Assembly: GCA_025766275.1 (NCBI GenBank)
Contig: JAFKAC010000008.1
Span: 1,550,001 to 1,614,000 of the forward strand
DNA: 64,000 nucleotides
DNA from: Lactarius indigo
Lineage: Eukaryota; Basidiomycota; Agaricomycetes; Russulales; Russulaceae
Reading direction: 5' to 3'
In this document: in pieces, positions 8,732 through 20,162 of the stretch
Position numbering within the stretch: position 1 is the stretch's first letter
How the letters are laid out: each line of letters opens with the position of its first letter
Notes under the pieces: generated by a model
The model's database searches: none
What the model saw: only the letters and a program-made list of their open reading frames with translations
Told to the model about the DNA's origin: nothing
Position numbers and translations under genes: made by a program

Positions 8732-11700
8732 ACCCATCAGCCTGGGTGAGGGCTTTAAATTGTAATTCTGTAATCATGACGCACTTTCGTTCTCTTCGAA
8801 TTCCAGTCTCGACTCGCACAAATTACCGAATGGCTGACATAAAAGCATTGGTGGACTCCGGAGCCACCGACAACTTCATACACCCAAACTTCGCTAAGAA
8901 ATTGGGCATTGGCACTCAACCGCTGACCCAACCGTGAAAGATTTGGAACATAGACAACACAGAAAACAAAGCTGGGTCCATCACTCATTTTACCGACCTA
9001 GACGTGTATGCCAAAGGATATCATAGAACCATGCGCTTCCTCATCACAGATCTCAGCAACAAGGAAATTGTCCTGGGATACCCTTGGTTGGCAAGGTATG
9101 AACTGACCATCAACTGGAGGGATGCGGTCATACACGAAGAAGTTATGCCGGTCGTGATTAGTACGCAGGACAGTCTAAACCATCACACCGTCATCGCATC
9201 AGCTCTCACTAATGAACAAAAAGAGGCAATAGTCCTCAAAATGGACGAAGACGATACGTACTTGCGGGCAACTACGTCTACGGAGCTAGCCATCCGGGCA
9301 AAAACAGATGAAAAGCCCGTAGAACTGCTGGCAGTATATCAGGCCTTTCAGAAGCTTTTCAGCGAAGATGCATCTCAGCGATTCCCCCCTGCTAGGCCAT
9401 GGGACCACGCAATCAACTTTAAACCCAGCACACCTTCCACGATAGACTGCAAAATATACCCATTAATGCAGGAAGAAGAAGGAAAACTTAAGGAGTTCTT
9501 GGATGAGAAGCTTCGGCAGGGGTACCTTCGACCCTCAATCTCCCCGTACACATCTTCATTCTTCTTCGTGAAAAAGAAGGACAGAAAGCTACGTCCTGTA
9601 TAGGACTATCGCGTCATCAACTCACACACCATACACAACCAATACCCACTCCCGTTGATCCAAGACCTCATCTATGACCTCAGCAACGCTCATATCTACA
9701 CGAAACTCAATATCCACTGGGGGTACAATAACGTTTGCATACGGGACGGCGACCAGGAAAAGGCAGCCTTCAAGACCAAGTTCGGGCTCTTCGAACCGAC
9801 GGTCATGTTCTTCGGTCTCACTAACTCGCCGGCAACCTTCCAAACCATGATGAACCATATTTACCGTGACACCATCGCCAAACACGAGCTTCGTGGCACT
9901 GTCATTTGAGTCTATATGGATGACATTGGCATCACCACACGCGAAGGCTCCACATCCGCCGACCACATCGCAGCGGTCACGGACGTCCTTCGTGTCGCCC
10001 AAGACCACGACCTCTACTTCAAACTTGAAAAATGCCTGTTTCACCAACCTCGGATGGATTACCTGGGGGTAATCCTTGAAAAGGGGGTAACACGCATGGA
10101 TCCAGTAAAAGTTCACGGCATCAGGGATTGGCCAACACCAACCAAAGTCAGGGACGTACGATCATTTTTAGGCTTCTGCAACTTTTACCGTCTTTTCATC
10201 CGAGGTTTCGCAACCCACGCGCGACCACTTAACCGATTAACGAGGAAAGACGCCGAGTGGAACTGGGGAGACGATGAAGATCGTGCATTCAAAACTCTCA
10301 AACGCCTCATAACTGAAGAACCAGTGCTGGCGCACCCCAACTTACAGGACCAGTTTGAACTAGAAGTCGACGCGTCGGGATTCGCGGTAGGTGCGGTACT
10401 CCTACAAAAGAAAAATGATGGTCGCAAGCACCCAATAGGATATTATTCGGCAACGTTGAACAAGGCCGAATGAAACTACGACATTTACGACCTAGAGCTT
10501 CTCACTATTGTCAAGGCCCTCCAGCACTGGAGACCCCTACTCGCGGGATCCCCACACAAGATTAAAATATTTTCAGACCACCTCAACCTCCAGTACTGGA
10601 AGACTCCGCAAAAGATCAGTCGAAGGGTCGCTCAGGAGGTACTAGAACTGATGGAATACAACTTCAAAATCCATCACATCAAGGGGAAGAACAATGGCAG
10701 AGCGGACGCTCTATCTAGATGACCTGATTACGACCAAGGGGAGGAGGATAACCAAGGTGTGGTCGTCCTACCCCCTGAAGTATTCGTATGAGCCGCTAAT
10801 ACTGCACGCGCCTTGGAAACGCATCCGATGCTGCAACAACCAAGGCGGACTCAAGACCCAACCATCATCAAGGCATGGGTCAACGCCCACCAGTTGAAGA
10901 AGATCGAAGGGGAATGGTACAAAGACGGAAAGTTGGTGATTACCGGGCCCATGACCGCGTACCGGGCAATAATACACGACCATCATGACCTCCCTGTTCA
11001 CGGACACCCTGGTATCAGTAGGACCCAGCGGATCGTAGAACGACATTACTGGTGGCCACGCCTCTGTCGGGATGTATACGAATATGTGGTAGGATGTGCT
11101 GACTGTCAGCGGAATAAGGTCAATACAAGACCAACCTGCACACCATTATACCCCATTACCGCGATAACAAATGCGCCCCCCTTCCATACCATCACGCTGG
11201 ACTTCATCACCAAGTTACCAATGTCCCAATCGTACGACAGCATCCTCACTGTGACAGATCACGACTGTAGCAAGGCGTCGATATTCATCCCGTGTAACAA
11301 AGAAATTACAGTGGAAGAGACTGCTATCCTGTATGTCAATCACGTGTTTAAACGATTCGGATTACCACACAAAATTATCAGTGACCGGGATCCCCGATTC
11401 ACATCCAAATTCACTAAGGAGGTATGCTGGATCCTGGGTATCAAACAGAACATTTCAACAGCGTACCACCCACGCACAGACGGACAGTCGGAACGGACCA
11501 ATCAGTGGCTGGAACAGTATCTACGGTTCTGGGCCAACGAGCGGCAAGATAACTGGGCGGCATACCTTCCCATAGCAGAATTCACTCATAACAACTGGCC
11601 CCACAAGCATACGAAACAATCGCCATTCATGTTACTCATGGGTTACGATCTGACAGCTGATTGGACGGATAAGCCATCCCCTATCCCAAATGTGATCACC

Positions 11701-13452
11701 AGGTTGACACAATTAAAGGAAGTGCGACAACTGGCCCAAAGTCTTATCAAGAAGGCACAAGAAGGATGGGTGAAACACCAAAACACGCCCCGTTATCAAG
11801 TAGGTGATCAAGTGTGGCTGGAAGGGAAGCATCTCCGAACCAATCAGCCCACGGCGAAACTGGCAGCGTGACGCCACGGGCCATTCAAGGTGACCCAGGT
11901 GATGTCCCCCTATAACTATCGCCTCGAGCTTCCCACGCAGTGGAGCATCCACCCAGTATTCCACATAGATCTTCTCACGCCGTACAAAAGTACAACCATT
12001 CACGGCAAAAACTTCCCACAACCACCGCTGGACCTCGTGGAAGGAGAAGAGGAATACGAAGTCAAGGCCGTTCTAGATTCACGGCATTTCAGCCACCGCA
12101 AAAAGCTCCAGTACCTCATCAAATGGAAGGGTTACCCAGACTCGGAGAATCAGTGGGTCAATAAGGATGACATGTTTGCACCGGATGCAATTGAGGTGTA
12201 TCAGGCGGGCCGAACAGCCATGCGACTCCTTAAAAGCTAACCCACAGACGATCATGGAGAGTATCCTTCCTACCTCCGACTCGCTCATACCTCTATGCCC
12301 ACTTCCCCTCTTAGACATGTCACCACGGCGATCCTCCTCAACCAAGTCACACAAGACACCGCCAACCTCATCGAAGACGACGAAGAAACCGTGGTTCAAC
12401 AGGTCCAGCTCACTCCGTACACACCTGCAAACATGCGAACAGGGCATATCACCGCTCAAGAGTGGGCTAATGTCCTACAGAGGTTCCCCGACCCGACTCA
12501 CCAGCCCGATGACGAGCAGCAGCATGCCGTCACTCACATCTTCCAAGACGACAATGGCAATCGAGAACCCGTTGCTGTCATCCCCCCAGGTGACGACCTC
12601 ATCGGCACACGGGGAATTCTCCCTGCCGACTGCCCCCTCAAAGACCCAACAGGAATTAGAAGCAGCAGAGGACTGGCGGAGAGTGGCGAAGGAGTGGGCC
12701 AACGAACAACTGCGCTTAGTGCAGAGGAGGTTGAGCAAGTTGTGGCAGTGCAGGCAGCGCTCCCTAACGATGAGGCTCACACTGATGACAAGGATTACTA
12801 CCTGGTCAGACACCCCCTCCTTTGAACGCACAGCCACCCTACTAATTCCCAAATCACCCCATGGCTCGTTCACACCGATGGAACCCCCATGTCTCGAGGA
12901 CATGTGCGATTGCCCGGCATCACACTTCACACCCCCATCACGCACAACGACGACCCTGCGCAGGTCCTTGCACCTGAAGGGTTCAGGGCGAATCGACAGG
13001 CCCATTACATTCACTTCCCCATCACCGGACCTGATGGTGTAGAGAGGAACGCCAGTCATGTTCAGATCATCGGAGGTGCGAACCCTTTTGTACTGGGGCT
13101 TATCCCCACCTTTCCCCACCTTTATGGCAAACCCCTCTACGCCTTTCCAATGCTATTGGCTGCGGGACACGCCTTCATCGCCCACGAGGATTTGGTCATC
13201 CTCGCCTCCGACAAGATCACGGACCGCGCACTGAACCACATCGGGGACGAGTCCCTGACTGCGGAAGTGACATGCTACCGGGCAGCCGCATATGAAGAAG
13301 AGCGGCTCGCTGCTCGCATCCGCCAACTACAGGCCATGCGACTGTCGGCGAGGGACGACAAGAGGGACTGCATTTACCGGCTGGAGAGAGCCAACATATT
13401 CGAGAGGATTAGCGATGAGCAGTCTACATGGACGGCACGAGACTTTCAGTGA
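8720..13452 (+). pseudogene. Gypsy-A Pol with chromodomain and C-terminal tail
   Basis: All domains lie in one frame: protease (ALVDSGATDNFIH, about 8850), RT (FFFVKKKD, LTNSPATFQTMM, catalytic YMDD near 9916), RNase H (EVDASGFAVGAVLL, about 10370), integrase (HHCC zinc finger with HYWWPRL and CADCQRNK; DFITKLP, SDRDPRF, TDGQSERTNQ) and chromodomain (EEEYEVKAVLDSR...LIKWKGYPDSENQW, 12050-12170). A tail of about 400 residues follows to 13452 and is homologous to that of Gypsy-C (PEGFRANR, HYIHFPI, HVQIIGG, YGKPLYAFP, then a helical end). In-frame stops are TGA at 8935, 9907, 10471, 10720, 10789, 11869 and 12823, TAG at 9601 and TAA at 12238. There is no frameshift. Confidence 0.9.
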
Positions 13453-13470
13453 GTCTGGGGTCTCACGCTG

Positions 13471-13931
13471 AAAAGGGGGTGATGTTATGGTTCCGTATAT
13501 GGGACCCTTACTGTACTGGTTGTGACTACGGCGGTAAGATAGATTAGTCACGGACTCGGAGTTTACGATAGGAGTTAGGCGTTGAAGGATGACTCAATCC
13601 TAGTACAGGTAGTAGTAGTATTAGGATTGTGGTACTTACGCGATATGTCAGACGCTACATTACAGTGACTCATAGCAGTGCTTGAAAGCCTGCTCTTCTT
13701 GTATTTAAGATAGCTGTGGAAGACCAAGACACGCCATCTTGGTCTTCTTCAATCGTCACTTCTTGTCTCACATCTAGCTTCACCTCTATTGAGATAGAGT
13801 GCCGTCTGAATTCTCTAGTGTCTTTGAACATCTAGAAGTTGCCTTCGTGCCATACGCCTCCTGGCGTGATTAGCTAAGTTACAAGTTGCCTTTGTACGCT
13901 CAAGTCGAGCTGACACTGTGACGGCATTACA
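13471..13931 (+). repeat. Gypsy-A polypurine tract and 3' LTR
   Basis: The tract AAAAGGGGGTGA (13471-13482) directly precedes the 449-bp 3' LTR (13483-13931), which ends GGCATTACA. The same tract precedes the Gypsy-C 3' LTR. Differences from the 5' LTR are all C/T or G/A, many at CpG. Confidence 0.92.
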
Positions 13932-13936
13932 CTCCC

Positions 13937-16900
13937 CGAGATCTGTCATCTCATAGCATTCTGACAAGTCTGACTTAAGATGCTTGATTCCACTCAACAA
14001 GGGACCCAGTATAGTGATGTTGTCAATGTAGACAATAACGAAGAGTGGATCATACCCCTCTCATTGAGGCATCACATATATGCCTGCATCAGCAAACGTC
14101 CACTTAAAGCCAAGTGCAGTGAGCACTCCATGGAATTGCAAGTTCCATGCATGGGAGGCCTGTTTGAGACCATATATTGCCTTAACTAGGCGGCACACCT
14201 TTGTCTCAGAGCCAGTGACAGTGAAACCTTGTGGCTGCTCCATGTAAATCTCCTCGTCAAGCATGCCATTGAGAAAAGCAGACTTAACATCCATCTGATG
14301 GATGTGCCAGTCCTCCAGCGTGGCCAATGCCAGAAGTAAACATAGCAACTCAAATTGTGTGACGGGGGAGAAGGTTTCATCAAAATCTATGCCAGGGATC
14401 TGTGTGAATCCCTTAGCCACCAAGCGAGCTCTGTAGTGGCCATCTGCCTTGAGCTTAAAGACCCATTTGGATTTTACTGCCTTGCGATTAGGTGGGAGAT
14501 CCACTAACTCCCAAGTCCCATTTTTTGCTAGGGTGTCCATTTCATACTGACACACCTTATTCCACTCATCTGCATCTGCAGACCGCATGGCCTCTGCAAA
14601 AGTTGCAGGGTCTCGGCCCATGAATGCAGTGGCTAATAACTCCACATACCCCAGACGCCTGCCACACCATGCCACATTGTCCACATTGAAGAAACATGGA
14701 TTGGGCACAGGGACATGAGCAGTGCGCCTTGGTTCATTGTCCATCTCGCACAACAGCTGACTACACTGTGCACGCTCCTCAAATCCCCCAGGCATTTCTG
14801 GTGAGGGTGGAGGGACATTGCGCATAATGTGTGTTGCACTAGGATGCAGCGGGGGTGAAGTGGGAGTGGTCTACTCACGTTTAGGTGTGGTGGGCAGAGT
14901 GGGCAGAGCATGTGGTGGTGTGGTAGGGTGTGGTTGGACTTGTGGGGGGTCTAGAAGGTTTTCTACATCCTCCTCCTCACTACTACTGGAGTGTGCAGGG
15001 GAGGGGGCTTGCATTGGTGGTAATGCCGGTGGGTGAGGCATGGCAGTCACTGTTGTGCTAGGCACGACTGGTGGTGAAGGTGTGGGGTGTGTCTCAGCAC
15101 CCTGGAGGGATGGGAAGCTACTCTCATTGAATGTCACATCCCTGGACACTTGGATGGAGTGGGTTGAGTGGTCCCAGAGCTTATAGCCCTTAGATTCGGG
15201 CTCAAACCTGATAAGCGTGACTTCAATGGCCTTCGCATCCAATTTGCGATGCTTATCAGTGGGTACATGCATGTACCCCTTGCATCTGAAGATGCAAAGA
15301 TGTGAGACATCAGGCACTTTGCCAGAGTGCCAGAGCTCATAAGGAGTGTGCCACTTGAGCCCACGGACTGGAGAGCGGTTGTAGATGTGCACAGCTGCGC
15401 ACACCGCATGCTCCCAGAAGCCTTTAGACATGCCCACTGTGTGAAGCATGGACATTGCCTTATCCATAATGGTGCGGTTAAACCGCTCGGCTTTACCATT
15501 GGACTGTGGTGAACCCAGCATCGTGAGGTGATGCTCTATCCCTTTCTGCTTAAGAATGTCCTGCATGACACTCAACATGTATTTGCCACCGCGGTCAGAG
15601 TGCAGAGTGCACAGTTTATGGCCAGACTGGGTTTCACCCCAGGCCAAATACATTTGCAGCAACTTAGCAAACTGATCCTTTGACTTAAGGAAGTGAACCA
15701 CAGTGAACTTAGTGTGGTTGTCTATGAAGGTGGCAGTGTATGTTGAGCCTTGCAGGGACTGAGTTTGCATAGGACCAGCAAGGTCACTGTGCACAATCTC
15801 AAATTGACGTGTTGTCCTTTTGTTGGAGGACACAGAAAAGGGTTGGTGAGTGGACTTGCCCATCTTGCACCCATGGCAGACTGTGTGGGCCGTGGTAGAG
15901 CTATCTATGTCCATGCCAGTAGTGGCAGAGGGATCATGCACCTTCAGCGCTGCAGAGGATATGTGTCCCATGCGTTGATGCCAGATATCAAGTGTGGCAG
16001 CACTTGATTTTGTGTGGGCGTTGAGGCTGACACCAGCTGTGTCCAACCAGTAAAGGTTGTCCTCAAGGTAGCCTTTGGCCACACACTTTTGGTTGACAGA
16101 TATTTTAAAGGAGCCACTGTCAAAGGCAATCTCAGCACCCTTTTGTGCTAGGGCACGCGTCGATAAGAAGCACGTCTTCACCTGTGGTAGGTGTAGCACA
16201 TTACTTAGGGTGATAGGGATACCCTGGCTCATAGTAAAGATGACAGACCTGACACCTACTTGGTCTATGGTGGACTTATCTCCTAGGTGTACAGTGCCTT
16301 TGGTTGGAGTGTAGTCCTTGAAGTCAGACCGATGTGGTGTAATGTGGTGTGTAGCACCACTGTCCATCATCCAATGCACATGTGAGGCAGCATACAAAGC
16401 AACACCAATTGATTCAGAAGCCCAGTCTATGGTGGGCTCTTCGACCTCTTTAATGGAGGCGGTGGTAGGTACTAATACATGACTGTTGGTGGCCTTGTTG
16501 CCTGCTTTCTCTTTCTCCTTTGCATCAGCCTCATCCTTCTTCCTCTTCCTGCAATCAGGCTTGATATGGCCCTTTTTGTTGCAATAGTGGCAGGTGAGAC
16601 CAGAGTGGTCCTTCTTGCCCTTCTTGCCCATCAACTTGATGGGGGCCACCTTGTTGAGGGAGGAGCCAGAGGGCCCAGAGTGGCAAGCTTCTTCCGACAC
16701 TATGCGCGCTATGATCTCAGTGTGCTTAAGTGTGGAGGGGGCCCCACTGGCAAGGATTGTTGAGGCCAACACCTCATAAGAGGGCGGCGATGCATGGAGG
16801 AGAATGAGACAGTACTGGATGTCAGAGACACCCATCTGTGCATTGGAGAGGGCAACCCTTAGCTCATTGAGCTTGGCCAGCTGAGTGGCCATGGGTGCAG

Positions 16901-17390
16901 AGTCGTTGAGGCAGGCTTGTGTTATCTGAATCCACAAATTAAAGATGGTGGTGCTGCCCAAAGCACCTCCATACACATCCTTGAGCTTGGCCCACTTGTC
17001 TTTAAAGGTGGGGTAGGCAGTGTTGTCTGCCACAAGCGAGTAGACATCTGGTTTGAGGTAAAGGCAGAGGTATGCCTTGGATCAATGCTGGACTGAATCC
17101 CACTCATCAGTAGTGATACAAGATGGGGGTGTGTCCAAGGTGAACACATCCTCAGCCTTGTGTAGCGTGAGGATGGCTTCAATTGTCCCAGACCATTCGT
17201 TCCAACCAGTGCCATCAAACTGTTCAAGGTGAATGCCAGATGGCATGCCAAAGGTTGCACCATACACGGCAGATATGTGTGTGGAGGGTGTGGATCCAGA
17301 GGGAGGAGGGAGTGAGCCTCCTGCAGAGCCACCAGTGGGGCTGGGAGGAGCACCAGCACCAGCAGCAGGGGTAGTGGATGAACCAGACAT
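13937..17390 (-). pseudogene. Copia-A Gag-Pol (Gag through RT)
   Basis: Read from 17390 (ATG, MSGSSTT) downward this is a single-frame Ty1/copia polyprotein: Gag (LEQFDGTGWNEW, FNLWIQITQ), CCHC knuckle CHYCNKKGHIKPDC (about 16590), protease MMDSGATHHITPH (about 16350), integrase (HQRMGH, CHGCKMGK, VHSDLAGP, LHSDRGGKY, NGKAERFNRT), a Pro-rich linker, and RT (KWVFKLKADGHYRARLVAKGF, DVKSAFLNG, EQPQGF). Damage: TGA near 17085, TAG at 14869, a TGA (MPQ-stop-EGYD) near 14060 shared with Copia-B, and RT motif YIDN in place of YVDD near 14020. It continues at 6225-6270 and 4780-5607. Confidence 0.9.
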
Positions 17391-18696
17391 TGGGATGATT
17401 TATCTATCACCAAGGAGCAGTCAGTGACAGTGCTTCATAGTTGCAAGACAAAGATAGAGGGGGATACCACTCCTGTCTGTGATTCTGTAAGGCCAGAACG
17501 CTAACACATCCTGCCTCCTGATGGTATGCCAGTGATACAAGGGCTAGGCCCAGGCTGGGAGAGTCCCTTTGCCATACCATGAGCTAGCTGCCAGCCAGGA
17601 TGTGTCTAGGACACAGCTCAAATGGTTTGCGTCAGGGGGAAGGTGAAGGGATTGCTTTCAGAGCCCAAGGCTGTCTACCTCAGCCTCCTCGGCCTATTGG
17701 TTGCCTCATCACCACAAGTGGCTTTACTGAATCCTTTCCCATTGCCGCTACAAGGCAGGTATCTGGTTGCAGAACACCATAAGGTGAACACCCCCCAGAG
17801 CCTGAGCCAGGTTTTACACTCCCATGGTGAGGAGATCCTGTGCCCAGTGTGGAGCACCAGAGACAGCTGGCGCTAAGCTCCACAATGCACAGCCCAGTGT
17901 GTTATGATTTTCTCGGACTCGTTCCTTTCCTTACCACTGTTCCATTCCCCATATTATACGAGCCCTGTACAATTACGCAGACTTTACGATTACCTGGTTC
18001 CTATCGTGCGCCCTGCTTATCAATGTCCCCTTCTGATAAAGCTTGACATGTGCTAGTTTCCAACTTACTCCCATTCACGTGCGATCCCACGTGATTCGCC
18101 TTTGTTCTTGATATATCCATGCCTTGTTCCCTTTATGCCTTTCCTTTTGTCTCTCAATCCGGCGATGGCACCATCTGTTTACAATAACCACACAACCCGA
18201 GTTCTATTTAAACCTAGTCGTACCTAGCTTGTACGGTAGACTAGACTTCTTGTGTAATACTACACTCGTCTACACCGGACGCCTTTGAGCTTTCCTTGTC
18301 TCGTGAACCCCTCACTTCTGCTAGACCTTTGAGTCTTGGCCTTCCTCTATGATCCAAGTGACTAACGTCCTTGTGATCCTTGTGCATCATCCTACTGAAG
18401 CCAGGCCTTCGAGCTTGCGCTACCGTGACTCAGCTGACTTGGTACAGGTCGTACCTAACGCCCCTGTAGTGGCGTTACACAGTGGGCCATGCACGCCTGG
18501 ATATTTTGAAGTTAAGGGGCTACCAGACCCAGTTTCCTTGCACATAGTGCAGGGGCTAGGAAAACAGTAGGGGTGAAAGTAGGACTACTGGGCAGTACAT
18601 GTACAGGAGGTTCCTCAGCAGAGACAAGTGGCACCCCACTGCTCTCTGCCTTGGGCAAGGCTGGTAAGGCCCCAGACAGACCTTAGCCTGGTGTGT
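17391..18696 (-). other. Copia-A 5' leader with solo LTR insert
   Basis: This non-coding leader lies between gag and the 5' LTR. It is split by a solo family E LTR (17900-18479) and then by Gypsy-D (from 18697), with the last 59-64 bp recurring at 39625-39688. Copia-B has the same leader uninterrupted (32126-32906, 781 bp), which confirms both empty sites. I see no long open frame conserved between the two copies. Confidence 0.8.
17900..18479 (+). repeat. Solo LTR of gypsy family E
   Basis: This 580-bp LTR begins TGTTATGATTTTC and ends GTGGCGTTACA. An exact target duplication CAGTG lies at 17895-17899 and 18480-18484, and the empty site is present in Copia-B near 32633. It is the same family as the LTR at the left edge of the window, and is in plus orientation here. 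Confidence 0.92.
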
Positions 18697-19121
18697 TGTC
18701 ATGAATACCTCCTATCTTTTTCCTCTCTCCTTCTATCGTACTTACTTCTTGGAAGCATGGGCATTTGTTCTGCTGGCATTTGCTCTGCTGACATTTGCTT
18801 TGCTGGCATTTGTTCTGCTGGCACCATCTTTGCTGGCATCATATTGCCATGCTGGCATCCCTAAGCACTAGCTATATAACTTCCTTAGTCTACTCTGTAT
18901 CTCCTTAGCTTTGGCTTCGTCAATATACTGTCTAGTCCCCTCAGTACTCCCCTCTCATCTCTACCACAGCCCTCATCTCAGAAGCCTTGTTGCCTTGAGC
19001 TATATCAAGGAACACCCACAGACTTAGGTGCCGTTCTGCTCAGCAGCAGACCAACTCAGTATCCTTTGCCTTAGGCAGGACCTGTTACAGACTCGACACA
19101 CGCCCCGGCAGTGGCATGACA
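18697..19121 (+). repeat. Gypsy-D 5' LTR with internal 15-bp minisatellite
   Basis: It runs from TGTCATGAATACC to GTGGCATGACA. At 18760-18849 there are about six degenerate tandem copies of the 15-mer GGCATTTGTTCTGCT. The 3' LTR at 39200-39624 has the same array from 39263, so it is part of the LTR. Confidence 0.92.
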
Positions 19122-19135
19122 TAAGCCAAAGCTAA
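18873..19135 (+). promoter_or_regulatory. Gypsy-D core promoter and self-priming site
   Basis: TATATAA (18873-18879) lies 32 bp upstream of TTAGCTTTGGCTT (18905-18917). That 13-mer is the perfect reverse complement of AAGCCAAAGCTAA (19123-19135), which starts one base after the LTR end. This fits Tf1-type self-priming with a sequence quite unlike that of families A and C, so the pairing has been kept while the sequence changed. Confidence 0.82.
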
Positions 19136-19152
19136 CTTCAGAACTAGTCACT

Positions 19153-19518
19153 GTGGCTAGCATTGAACTTGACCTCCTCCCTGACGATCAGTGGACTGAA
19201 GTCTTTCATTGTTGGAACGACGACTTGCCAATACACGTTCTCGGGTGTGCCTACTGGAGCACCTCACACATTGACAGACGCGGAGGCTATCAAGCCCTCC
19301 TTAACGGACGAATCTACAATCTCGATTTCATAAACCACTGGTGGCATGTCCTCGAAAAACACGGCACTGAGTTCTTCACTAAAGTGTCCCTTGCTATCCC
19401 TCGAAATAACGACGTCAGTCTTGGCTGGTGGAACCCAGAAGACAACGAGAACCCCGAATGATATCATCTTGACCAACCTGAAACATTCCCTGAACCAACT
19501 GCACCAGTCCGCGTAGAC
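19153..19518 (+). pseudogene. Gypsy-D Gag, N-terminal part
   Basis: The open frame has no ATG; GTG at 19153 has A at -3 and G at +4. It encodes a domain with DDQWTEVFHCWND, GCAYWSTSH and INHWWHVLEKHG that resembles the N-terminal Gag domain of families A and C in position and in its QWT...W pattern. A TGA after NPE interrupts it (about 19459). The frame continues after Copia-B at 33537 with SPLEDSIPTEE, which confirms the join. Confidence 0.8.
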
Positions 19519-20143
19519 TGATGAACAGCACACATAGAGATGATACTCACAGTGACAAAGGAGACTGTGGTGAGATATCAAAGGTGGCTGGAAGCAGCAA
19601 CAGGGGGTCAGGCAAGGTAAAGCAAGAGAGTTTGTCTGGCACACAAGCAGTGAGAACTGATGTTGTTACATTAGAGAGAAGAGGCTTACCTGGCACACAA
19701 GCAGTGAGAACTGATGTGGACCAGGAGCGTACATGGTACTCTACTTATACACTTTCTGGTAGTGACACTGTACAAGGGATGTAACACTAAGTCACGCAGT
19801 ACAAGGAAGTATTGTTCTACAAATGGACAAAGGAGTGGACGTTCTGAGAACAAGGGAAGAAAGAATAAGGAGAGTCCAGAAGCAAATGATATCATAGTGA
19901 CATCATAATAAAGATAAAGCTAAGTACGGAACAAAGGAAAGTACAAAGGCGTTATACAATGCAGAGTCCGGACGCATGATGTTATAGAAGTACAGTGATG
20001 TCATAGATGATGCAATGGTAAGTCCAGATTGTACAGATCAAACAGTATCTAATCTACAAGTCCTGTATATCTAATCTAAAGCAGTCCATGCTGCAAGTCC
20101 GGTCCGTACGAGCCGCTAAGTGCGCAAGGGTCACTTATCAACA
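19519..20143 (-). repeat. Copia-B 3' LTR
   Basis: This 625-bp LTR is preceded in element orientation by the purine tract CACGGGGAGA (20144-20153). It carries two copies of the GGCACACAAGCAGTGAG block. Confidence 0.9.
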
Positions 20144-20162
20144 TCTCCCCGTGATCTACAAT

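Larger units (their letters stand above)
6271..13931 (+). mobile_element. Gypsy-A: full-length chromovirus inside Copia-A
   Basis: This 7661-bp Ty3/gypsy element has 449-bp LTRs (6271-6719, 13483-13931) and an exact target duplication CTCCC (6266-6270, 13932-13936). The empty site is visible in Copia-B near 21027. Its order is LTR, self-complementary primer site, Gag, -1 frameshift, protease, RT, RNase H, integrase, chromodomain, extra Pol tail, polypurine tract, LTR. The LTRs differ at about 22 positions, all transitions. The pol frame carries no length-changing frameshift, only in-frame stops, mainly TGA. Confidence 0.95.

Noticed and set aside
12295..13452. Tail of Gypsy-A as an envelope-like third gene
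   Set aside because: It is in frame with Pol, separated only by decay stops, is continuous with Pol in Gypsy-C, and shows no signal peptide or membrane segment.
19714..19908. Small open frames repeated at 19714 and 33102 (MWTRSVHGTLL...)
   Set aside because: They lie entirely within the paired LTRs of Copia-B and are identical because the LTRs are; no evidence of coding.
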